The position numbers and the translations under genes were made by a program. From the NCBI RefSeq assembly GCF_003086295.3, contig NC_092053.1, forward strand, positions 83,947,671 to 84,011,670: a stretch of DNA of 64,000 nt. Direction: 5' to 3'. The DNA is from Arachis hypogaea. Its lineage: Eukaryota; Streptophyta; Magnoliopsida; Fabales; Fabaceae. The notes beneath the pieces are model-generated. The model saw only the letters and a program-made list of their open reading frames with translations, did no database searches and was not told where the DNA came from. Below, piece by piece: positions 55,300 through 64,000 of this stretch. Every line of letters begins with the position of its first letter. The stretch's first letter is position 1.

Positions 55300-57084
55300 T
55301 GATAAATCCCGATTTCGTGGTTTATCTTGTGCTTATTTTGGGGGATTTTATCAATATTTCTCACACTTATTCACAAGAAATGCATGGTTTTGTGTTCACT
55401 TCCCAATTTTGCTCTATGATGAAGAACATGCTTGTTTTACCTTAAATCTGCCATATTTCAATCCTCTTCTATTGTCATTCGATGCCGTGATATCTGTGTT
55501 GAGTAATTTCAGGAATTATAGGTTAGGAATGACTCAGAAGAGAGGAAGAAAGCATGTACAAAAAGGGAGGAACATGAAAAATTGAAGTCTTGGGAGCAGC
55601 AGCATCGGCGCACCGGCGCACTCCACGCGCTCGCGTGGATGGGACTGGATAGAAGCGGCGCGCAAGGATGGACGCATCCGCGCAGATTGGAAGATTTCTA
55701 TCGACGCACACGCGCAACTGGCGCGCACGCGTGGACCATAAAAGTAATCGGCGCGCGCGCACGCATGGCGCGCACGCGTGGGAAGCTGCACGTGACCTCA
55801 TTAAGAGAAATCGTGCCTGGAAATTTCTGAGGCCAAGGAGGCCCAATTTCAAGCTGTTTTCTACATGGACAAGACCCAAGGATGCTTAGGGGGAAAGGGG
55901 GGATGACTCATTTGAAGACTAGGACATAATTTTAGAGTTTTTTTGGTTCTTTGGTGATTATAGAGAGAGAAACCCTTGTTCCTCTCTAGATCTAGTTTCC
56001 ATTTTGATTTTTCCTTGTTGATTTGTGAATTGGATTTTGTTGATTACAGTTTTAATTGTTCAATTTAATTTCCTTGCTACAATCTTGCTTACATATAGTG
56101 ATAGTTTAATGATTCTTGTCAATTATTCTTTTACCCATTTCATGAATGTTGTGAATCTTGTTTTGTTGATGTTACATTGATGATTTCTATGTTTAATCTT
56201 GTTGATTGTTTGATTGTATGTTGATCATTGTTAGTGGGTATTTGTAGAATTCAATTTAATTACTATTTTGAACATGTCTTTTGTTAGCGCTTACCAAGTG
56301 TTTGATGAATTGTTTACTTTGATTATGGAGTAGTTCTTTCTCACTCTTGGCATAGGTCAAGGGAATTGGGTAAACTTGAGTCATTGGGTCTAATGGATTT
56401 GATGATTTGGGAGTCCTAGGTGGTCAATTTGATACTCATTGATGCCAACCCACTACTAATCTAATTAGTAGGTAGGTTGGGACTTATGGGTTGATGTGGC
56501 CAGGGCCATTTGAGGTACTTCAAGTCTAGGAGTAGATATCACGTACTTAAGACTTGGGAGTAGACTTAATGAGCTTGGTTCCTCATAATTGTCAAGATGG
56601 AGTGTTGGACAAGGATTGTGATCCCAATTCCCATGTCTAGCCAAGAGTTGTTTTTATCATTCACAATTGAAAACCGATTTCCAATTTCAAGTGTCTTAGT
56701 CATAGTTATTCGCTTAGCTTAAGGGATAGTTAAGTAGAATATTGCTTGCTCATTGGAATTGCTTAGTTTTTGCTTAAGTAGTTGAATTCGTTTATTACAA
56801 TTTAAGATTACCTGCTTGTTGAGTTTTCCATTTATTTTCATGCTTATAACTCTCAACCCCGGATTTCTAACCAATGTCGAAGCACATGTTTGCCCATTCT
56901 TCGTGAGACGACCCGAGGTTTGAATACTTCGGTTATTTCTATTGGGGTTGAACTTGTGACAACCAAATCCCTCTTCTAAATTTGACCCCCGAGGATTGTT
57001 GTTGGTAGGCTATACTCACAACGAGGTGATATTAAAGAGAAAAATCTTACCAATATAACATCCCTTGGTTGAACAACATTGTCA
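55300..57084 (+). repeat. RE13 3' LTR
   Basis: This 1785-bp LTR starts TGATAAATCCCGATTTCG and ends CATTGTCA. It matches the 5' LTR with scattered changes, most visibly in the GC-rich array (about 55604-55785). There it keeps an extra CGCGCGCGCACGCATGGCGCG segment. Confidence 0.9.
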
Positions 57085-57089
57085 GCGAC
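57085..57089 (+). repeat. RE13 target-site duplication, right
   Basis: GCGAC, matching 31583-31587. Confidence 0.9.
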
Positions 57090-58677
57090 CCAACCTGAAG
57101 AGGTCGGTCGCTTTTGTTTTTAATCAGTCCGGGTCGGATAGCTCAACCCATGGTATGAACAGTGCCCCTGCTTGACCTCGATCTTTCATTTGAGGTCGTG
57201 TCTTTTAGATTTCGACCTCTTTTGGGGAAGTCATGCTCGAGCATTTTGCTTTTAGTCGATCTCTTGTAGAACTCCTGATAGGTTAGCCTCATGCTTTAAA
57301 ATGTGAAGCGTTTCTTTTTCCTTTATTTGCAGCGCGCGTTTGTATTTTTCTTGGAAACGTGCGAGGGTTTTAAAGCCTATTTAACTCCTCTTTGTCGTTT
57401 CCTTTTTCCCTCTTCACTTTTCATTTTGAATTCCTAAAGACTTGTTGTCAGTTTCATCTTCTCCTTTCTCTTCGCCCTTTGCTTCGTTATCCGCTGAGGT
57501 GCTTCGTTTCATCCATTTTCTCACGCCTCGAAGCTTTTTGTATTGCTTCTGTTTGTGCAGGTTGGTTTTTCTTCTTCTTCTTTTTTACTTTCCGCACCGC
57601 TCTTTCTGCATGCTTACATTATTGTGTATAGAGCTTTGATTTTGTTTTGAGTTTGCTTTGGAAAGTTTGAGTCTTTCTGTGAAAGATTGCAACTTTGTGC
57701 CTGATCGTTTGCTGTGATGTGCGCCTTTTTTGTGCTTCTGGTATTTTTTGCTTCCTCAGAGTTTTTTATTGTCGCCTCTCCCGTTTCTTTTCATTCTTGC
57801 ATGACCTCCTCAAAGCTTTTGTTTAAACTGCTGGTATAGAAAGTTTGTATCTTTTGATCATTTTTGTGTGGTCTGTTGATGATGATGGTTTTCTTTGCTG
57901 CTTGTATATGGTGACGTTACTAGAAAAGGTTTGATTTATCTGTGTCTTTTATTGAGATGTTTTAGGATATAGACTGTCGATTTCCCCTTTTTCTGGGTTC
58001 TTGCCTTGTTGTTGCCTCCAAAGGGTTCCCCTGGACTTTGGCGTGAGTCCTGGTGTTTTCCTTTTATTGCCGTATTTGACAATTGATGTTTTTGCTATTA
58101 TTGTCTGAGTTGTTTCCTTATTTTCCCGAGTTGTTTGGTAGTAACCCAATTTTTTTCTTACTGTAGGAATAGTTGACCTATGTCTTCCCGCAAAAACATT
58201 GTTGAGATGTCTACTAAAATCTCGGATGGCATGTCTCACTGGCTGGACTCCATAGTTCTAATGTGTGTTACTGTGGCTGACCCCGAATACTGTGTGTGCC
58301 TTAGGAGGTTCCATAGGATTTGTAGAGATAGGGATGAGGAAAAGAATTATGAGTTGGTGTCACTGGACCCTGATGAGAGGGTTTGCTTTCCTTCTTTAAC
58401 TTGGGGAAAATGGCCTTTTTTCTATGCTTATGACTACTTTTTCAGTCAGTTCAATATTACCATCCGTTTTACCGCCTTCGAGACCAACCTGTTGTGGTCT
58501 TGTAATGTAGCCCCGTCTCAGCTCCATCCGAACTCGTGGGGTTTCATAAAATTTTTTCAACTGTTGTGTCAAGAATTACGTGTTTGACCTACCCAAACTC
58601 TTTTTCTGCATCTTTTTGTGTTGACCAAAATTGGGGTAGCTAAAAAGAAAGCCTCTTGGATTTCTTTCCGAGCTACT
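57090..58677 (+). mobile_element. RE12, right part, cut by RE15
   Basis: The upstream 1.1 kb is non-coding and T-rich with GAGGTCG and TTCGACCTC phrases. A TTTTTTTCTTACTGTAG tract near 58149-58166 resembles a 3' splice site and lies 13 bases before the ORF. The element is cut by the RE15 LTR at 58678. Confidence 0.55.
58180..58677 (+). pseudogene. RE12 ORF, gypsy-type transposon N-terminal domain, truncated
   Basis: The start is ATG 58180 (MSSRKNIVEMSTKISDGMS). After about 135 codons there is a TGA at 58585. The same frame then runs on to the RE15 junction with LTKIGVAKKKASWISFRAT. The phrase QLHPNSWGFIKFFQLLCQEL is typical of PF04195 (putative gypsy type transposon), found at the start of large plant gypsy elements. 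The family call is from memory of that motif. The rest of the element is lost to the right of the junction. Confidence 0.6.
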
Positions 58678-60002
58678 TGGTGCGTAATTTATAACCACAA
58701 ACTAACCGGCAAGTGCACCGGGTCGTACCAAGTAAAACCTCAGGTGAGTGAGGGTCGATCCCACGAGGATTAACGGACTAAGCAACGATGGTTGATTAAT
58801 TTACTTAGTTGGACAAGTAGAAAATAGTGTTTTGAGAGTCCAAAAGCATTAAACAGTAAATTCAGAATATCAGAAGATAGGCAGTAAATAAGTTGAGAAT
58901 AATATATAGAGAAACAGTTAAGGTTTCAGAGTTATCTATTTTCCGGATTGACTTTTCTTAATAACTATTTTAATCATGCAAGATTTAATTCATGGCAAAC
59001 CATATGTGACTAAACCCTAATTCCTTAGACCTTTTTAGTCTCCTCTAACTCTCATCAACCGCCAATTCCTTGGTCAATTTATTCTAATTAGAGGGTGAAG
59101 TTTAATTCTGGTTATTATGCCACAAAAATCCTAATTATCCAAATATAAGAGGATTATATGTCACGTATCCCATTAAGTCCAGATAATTAGAATTTAGGAG
59201 AAATTGTTTTCAAGCTGTTGTTCAAGTAAAGAGCTTTTCCAAGTTATACAAGAACTCAATTAGAAAGAGGGTCATACTTCTGTTCCACCTAGATTCATAA
59301 AATAAAGAACAAAAATAATTCTTGAATCATAAATCAGTACATGAATTAAAATAGAAAAATAATAGTATCAATCCATACAAATAGACATAGCTCCTAACCT
59401 TAACAGTGGAGGTTTAGTTGCTCATGGGAAAGAGTGAAAGATAGGATTCTGGTAAACTGTAAATTGGGCTGAGGTGGAATAATGTTGGAAATCCCCAGAA
59501 GAAAAGTTTCTTCTTTTTATATCTAATCCTAATTAATTTAAAAATATATTTTCTAAAATTAAAATAATATCTTTTCCTATTTATAAAAATTAAAGTTTAA
59601 ATCAGAATTAATTATAGCACTCAGCGTTTTCTGCGTTTCCTGCACGTGGCGCATGTCACGCGTACGCGTCAGTCACGCGTACGCGTTGATGGTCTTCTTC
59701 GCGTGTCACGCGTATGCGTCAGGTAGGTGCACGCGTCGCTGTGCAAATCTCCAAATCACGCGCACGCGTCAGGTACACGTACGCGTCGCTCCTCGCTGGT
59801 CATCTCCTTTAATTCTTTTGCTCATTCTATTTGTGCTAGCTTCCTCTCCATCAAATCCAACCAAATGCTCCTTAAAATAAACAGAATTGCACTCGACTCA
59901 AAGTAGCATCCATAGTGGCTAAAAGATAATTAATTCTTGATTAAACTCAACAAATTGAATGCAAATTCACTAGAAAAAGATAGGAAAGATGCTCACGCAT
60001 CA
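58678..60002 (-). repeat. RE15 3' LTR
   Basis: This 1325-bp LTR starts (minus) TGATGCGTGAGCATC and ends TTACGCACCA. ACGCGTACGCGT palindromes lie at about 59645-59795, and a reversed TATAAAA at 59515-59521. The module lies at 58706-58762, with stems CCTCA/TGAGG (58738-58753) and CCGG/CCGG around TGCACTTG (58706-58721). Confidence 0.85.
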
Positions 60003-61968
60003 CATCACCAAACATGAATTGTTGCTTGTTCTCAAGCAACCAAAAATAATACAGGATTAAGATGTGAATTTGCATGAGAAACGATATATTAGAATCTGGA
60101 TCATATTATGAGTTCTTTGATCTTTATATCTCAGTTAAATCCTTGAACACAACAGGTATCCTTTAATTCTCAATTAACTGGTGCTTTGCACCTTGATCCT
60201 AGCCGTGACTTTAAATGTTCTGTCTCAAGGGTTAATTGACACAAGAACACCACAAGCACTTAACTGGGGAACTCTTTTGAAGTTCTGATTTTGCTTTCAG
60301 CTATTCCCAGACAGTGGTGCTCAAAGCCTTTGGCATACTCTACTAATTGCAGTTGATCTCGACTCTAACTGTTCTGTCTCAAGGATTACTTGACACAAGA
60401 ACACCACAAGCATATGACTAGGGAAACAACTTTTTGAGCTTTTAATCTTGTCTAACCTCCCTATTCATTGCTGCTCAGAGCCTTGGACCTTGTTTTTATA
60501 TGCTTTTTTTTCTTTGCTGTTTCTTTTGCATCAAAGATTAAACTTTTACTTATTGTAGAGAATTCATAATAGTTCTCTAAATTCCTGTTCCTTGTACATC
60601 AACATTCTTTGATTCAAATTTAAATATGTACTGTTCATGTCATGTATTCAGAGTCACAGAAAATACCACCACGTTTGAATAAATAAGACTACTTTAAAAA
60701 TTAAACTTAATTTCTCATGCACTATATCTTTTGTTCTTTCTTTTTGATTTCAAGCCTAGTAGGCAATACATGATGCACCTTTTAACATTAAAGCAAATAA
60801 TAGAAAATTTTAAAATAGTAGAACTAAACTAAAACCTAGGAATTTATCTAATAAAGGATCATGCAATAAACGAGACAAAAGAACAAAAAACTGGAACATA
60901 ACATAGTAAGAGCGGGAAGGAATATAGAATGAAAAGAATTTAACCACCTCAGTTATCCTAGTGGCCATTTTATTCTTTAGGCTATGCTCCTCCGTGAAGA
61001 TGATTCGCCTCCCTTTGGTACCCTAAAAATAAACAGAAAACCATCATCGAAGCGACAACACCAAACTTAAAGGTTTGCTTGTCCTCAAGCAAAGAAGAAC
61101 TGAAAACAAAAACAAATAATAGGATGAAAGAAGAATAAAAAGATAAAAGAACAAGAGAGAATTAGGATTTGGGAGGGAGAGAGAATGAAAATCAAAACTG
61201 GGCGGTGCACTAGTGGAGTAGTGCGGCGCATGCGACGCGTACGCGTACAGGACGTGTACGCGTGGGTCGCTTGATTTTGAAAGTGACACGTAAGCGTCTG
61301 GCACACGTACGCGTGCCCTTGGTTTGTGCGAATCGCGTGAAGGTGGCCGCGTGCACGCACAACTCTCTGTTCGCGTGGCCTGTGAACCAAACTTCTCATA
61401 TGAGGCGTGCGCGTGATGAATGCGCACGCGTGGATGGCCATTTATGCGAAGCACGCGTTAAGGACGTGTACGCGTGATCAAGTTTGTGCCTCTAGCACAG
61501 TTCCAGCCCCAAGCCAGCACAACTCTCTGCCCAAACACTCGTTGACGCCAATTTTCAGGGTCACGCGTACGCGTCAGGTACGCGTACGCATGGGTGGCAA
61601 CAAGTGCAAGCGACGCGCACACATGAATAACGCGTACGCATGGGCTCGCTTGTGCGCAAGGCACGCCACCAGCATCACTCCTGTCCAACTCTCTGTTCAA
61701 TTTTTATTTCTCTCGCACTCATATATGACGCGTACACGTCAGCGACACTTGCGCATCGTGTGCTCTTATTTTTTCAGAGTGTTCGGTTCCTGTTCTAAAA
61801 TAGCTGCATGATCAGTACACACGTAAACAAAAGAAAAATAGTAAAACCGGTATAAAAATCAAATAAATAAGAAAATCACTACTACGAAAAATAACTAAGG
61901 ATATGAAATTATCGGGTTGCCTCCCGACAAGCAGTTCTTTACCGTCACTAGCTTGATAGTCAACTCCT
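60003..61968 (-). other. RE15 3' internal region, no ORF3
   Basis: Next to the LTR lies GTTGCTTG-AGAA-CAAGCAAC (60021-60040). Bases about 60190-60480 hold two diverged copies of a block with GTGCTTGTGGTGTTCTTGTG and TTGAGACAGAACA. A second hairpin, TTTGCTTG-AGGA-CAAGCAAA, is at 61074-61093, followed on the minus strand by TTTAAGTTTGGTGTTG. Where ORF3 would start only a 20-codon frame remains. Confidence 0.65.
61210..61745 (-). repeat. ACGCGTACGCGT palindrome array of RE15 (internal copy)
   Basis: Repeated ACGCGTACGCGT, ACGTGTACGCGTG and ACACGTACGCGT units lie between the tail ORF and the ORF3 position. They are of the same type as in the RE15 LTR. A CAGCACAACTCTCTGCCCAAA spacer phrase resembles those in the RE13 and RE2 arrays. 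Confidence 0.85.
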
Positions 61969-62136
61969 CTAATGATGAGGATCATAGGGGCTCAGCTCTT
62001 TACCCCTTACTTTGAACTTCTTTCCTGTGTCTCCATAACTTAGCTGAATATGCTCTGGAGAGAGGATTCTATTTACTGTATAAATCCACACTGGATTGCT
62101 AGTCAACACCACTTTCATTCCTGGGGAGAAATCTTC
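61969..62136 (-). CDS. RE15 tail ORF, integrase C-terminal-like remnant
   Basis: This 55-codon frame is taken from GAA 62136 to TAG 61969; it has no proven start and a TGA lies close upstream in one frame. It includes FSPGMKVVLTSNPVWIYTVN and FKVRGKELSPYDPHH. FKVRGKEL occupies the place of FKVNGHRV at the end of RE13 integrase, and the GGGAGGCAACCCGAT sequence follows as in autonomous elements. It may be what is left after deletion of RT to integrase. The start and expression are unproven. Confidence 0.45.
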   Translation of the reverse strand, partial: EDFSPGMKVVLTSNPVWIYTVNRILSPEHIQLSYGDTGKKFKVRGKELSPYDPHH

Positions 62137-62157
62137 AGTGGGGATCTTTTTGTTTCT

Positions 62158-63976
62158 TCATCATTTGGGTACTTTCTTTTTAGGACCCTCTCCCTTAGTG
62201 GATGATGTATTCCCAACACCAAACTTAGGTTTGATGTTAGGGATAAGTTTGTTGATTGCCACTAATGGAAGTTTGAGCTGCAAATTCTGTAGTGCATCAT
62301 CAGGGGGTTTTTGAAGGTTTGGATCAATAAGCTCAGTCTGCATGCACCTCTCTTCTTCACCTGCTGAATGTATATCTTTGAAGAAATGAAAGACCAGTTG
62401 CTCGTTATGCACTCTAAGCACTAATTCACCTTCTTCCACATCAATTAGAGCTCTTCTAGTGGCTAGGAATGGTCTTCCTAGAATTATAGAGGCATTCTCA
62501 TCCTCCCCTGTGTTAAGAATCACAAAATCTGCTGGGAGGAGGAACTTACCCATTTTGACCAAGATATTCTCCACTAATCCGTATGCAGGCTTCATAGATT
62601 TGTCTGCCATCTGTAATGCTATTGTTGTGGGTTGTGCCTCTTGGATTTACAGCTTCTTCATCACAGACAAGGGCATTAAATTGATGCTTGCTCCCATATT
62701 ACATAACGCTTTCTCAAAGGTTGTTCTCCCAATGGTGCATGGAATTTGAAAGCTCCCTGGATCCAGCATCTTCCTTGGCAAGTTATTCTGAATGATGGCA
62801 CTACATTCCTTAGTCAGGACCACTATCTCATCTCCCTTTAAAGGCTTTTTCTTTGATAATAGCTCCTTCATGAACTTGACATAGAGAGGCATTTGCTCCA
62901 ATATCTCAGCAAAAGGAATATTGATTTGCAACATTCTGAACACTCCCATGAACTTTGAAAACTACTTATCCTTGGTCTCCTTTTTAAGTCTCTGAGGATA
63001 TGGCATTTTAGGCTTGTACTCAGGAGCCTTTGGCAATGTAGGATAAGTGTCAAGAGAGTCTAGGAATGGGTTGTCCACATGCTTTGAAGGGACGTGCTCT
63101 ACTTCTTCCTTTTTCTCCTCTGGAGCTTCTTTTTCAACTGGCTCCTCATTTACTTGATCTTTTGTACTTGCCACTTGTCCACTTATCAAGGTGATAGCCT
63201 TGCATTCCTCTCTTGAATTTGGAATTGTGTTACCAAGAAGGCTATTAATAGTCCTCTTATCAATTTTATTAACTTTTGTGGCTAATTGACCCATCTGAAT
63301 CTCCATGTTTTGAATTGTATTTGCAGACCTCTCAGGTATTTACTTGCTTAGTTGGCCCATTTGCACCTCCAAGTTTCTAATGGAGGCTCTGGTTTCTTGC
63401 ATAAAACTCCTCATCATCTCCCAATTAGAATCTTGTTGGGATTGAGAGCTTGTCTGCTGAGGTGGTTGTTGTTGATGAGACTGAAATTGGCGGTTATTAT
63501 GATTGTTCTATTGAAAACTACCCTGAGAATTATTGTTGAAATTTTGAGATCTCTGAGGTTGGTCCATCCACCCAAGATTGTATGTCTTAGAGTATGGATC
63601 ATTATTGGGGTTTCTAGGATCGCTGCCCATGTAATTTACCTATTCAGAAAAAGATTGAGCATAATCATAATTCTCATTTTGTACAAAATTACCTGTCATG
63701 TCATAAGAGACCTCTTGAGGTGGATTTTGGGTGTTGATAGCTGAGACTTACATGCCACCCATCTGCTGAGTAAGTAAATTTATTTGCCGAGACATAAGCT
63801 TGTTCTGAGCAAGAATAGCATTAACAACTAGAAATCGATTCTTGACGTAACACTGACCTTGGATTAGGGCGTCTGATTGCATAGCATTATCAGCAGTTAT
63901 GGCAAACACTCGACCTTGTTGCTGGGTTCGCGCTGGATTCTGGGTAAACCTTTTTGGGCAATTCCTAGCCATATGT
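62158..63976 (-). pseudogene. RE15 gag end and protease, six nonsense codons
   Basis: One frame runs from the window edge to 62161, broken by stops near 63745, 63641, 63508, 63341, 62962 and 62647, without any frameshift. The order is a CCHC zinc knuckle (CYICNEPGHMARNC, 63934-63975), a GRVFAITADNAMQSDALIQG linker and the Athila-like AQNKLMSRQINLLTQQMGGM. Then come an Asn/Gln-rich part, CKAITLISG, EYKPKMPYPQRLKKE and protease. The protease active site reads CNMGASINLMP: the catalytic Asp is Asn, so this copy should be inactive. ILGRPFLATRRALIDVEEGE is well kept. Confidence 0.8.
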
Positions 63977-64000
63977 CCTGGTTCGTTACAAATATAACAC

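Larger units (their letters stand above)
31588..57084 (+). mobile_element. RE13: complete Athila-like retrotransposon, hosting RE14
   Basis: The order is 5' LTR, primer site, gag, protease-RT-RNase H-integrase, palindrome spacer, ORF3, RE14 insertion, 3' LTR. Without RE14 and its duplication it is about 13.5 kb. Both LTRs are flanked by GCGAC. The LTR pair is very similar by eye, with scattered base changes (for example CCCC to TCCC at the eighth base). All three coding blocks carry stops or frameshifts, so it is not autonomous now. Confidence 0.9.
58678..63976 (-). mobile_element. RE15: non-autonomous gag-protease retrotransposon
   Basis: On the minus strand the window shows, from right to left, the end of gag (zinc knuckle), protease, a short tail ORF, a palindrome spacer, a pre-ORF3 hairpin without ORF3, a conserved 3' region and the 3' LTR (60002-58678). 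RT, RNase H and integrase are missing between protease and tail. The 5' LTR lies beyond the right edge. The expected target duplication is CTACT (58673-58677). Confidence 0.8.

Noticed and set aside
57392..57639. Ser/Phe-rich frames
   Set aside because: T-rich leader of RE12 without start context or domain.

Overview
The window looks like plant nuclear heterochromatin made almost entirely of nested LTR retrotransposons. I see no convincing host gene, rRNA, tRNA gene or CRISPR array. Primer-binding sites match plant tRNA-Asp, LTRs begin TGATGAGCGGATA and carry GGCGTT-N-AACGCC palindromes, and post-pol ORFs resemble the plant-specific Transposase_32 family. This points to Athila-type Ty3/Gypsy elements of a legume, most likely Arachis (peanut; FIDEL-like families). 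The species call is from memory, not from a search.

Layout (RE1-RE15 are my own labels). 1-3900: RE1, 3' part and 3' LTR (+). 3901-9583: RE2 (-), a non-autonomous element with a long conserved ORF of unknown function. 9584-11254: RE3 (+), a FIDEL-like 3' LTR. 11255-16197: RE4 (-), 5' LTR, gag and truncated protease. 16198-25793: RE5 (+), the 3' half of a FIDEL-like element with its env-position ORF3, broken by solo LTR RE6 (16489-18088, duplication ACGAG) and by RE7 (20550-24392, duplication CCTTG). 25794-31140: LTR fragments RE8-RE11. 31141-31587 and 57090-58677: RE12, a gypsy-type element split by RE13. 31588-57084: RE13 (+), complete, duplication GCGAC, itself split by the complete RE14 (42279-54223, duplication GCCAT). 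58678-63976: RE15 (-), a non-autonomous gag-protease element running off the right edge. The order of insertion on the left is inferred as RE5, then RE4, RE3, RE2, RE1.

How the parts work: in RE13 and RE14 the LTRs supply promoter and terminator, tRNA-Asp primes first-strand synthesis, gag forms the particle, protease/RT/RNase H/integrase copy and insert the DNA, and ORF3 has no established role. Every coding region carries nonsense codons or frameshifts except the small RE7 ORF, so all copies look dead or dependent on others. RE2 and RE15 lack RT and integrase and would need enzymes supplied in trans.

The most interesting signals are non-coding: (1) a two-hairpin module near the LTR 3' end whose stems co-vary between families while loop and linker stay constant; (2) each element carries its own CpG-rich palindrome type, present both in its LTR and between pol and ORF3; (3) a regular array of alternating hairpins, with period near 119 bp, in the RE1/RE4 LTRs; (4) a tandem hairpin series with variable stems and a constant loop in RE7; (5) a hairpin plus AAGTTTGG motif upstream of both ORF3 and the 3' LTR; (6) decayed primer-binding sites inside three LTR ends. 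All were read by eye; no alignment, folding or database search was run.
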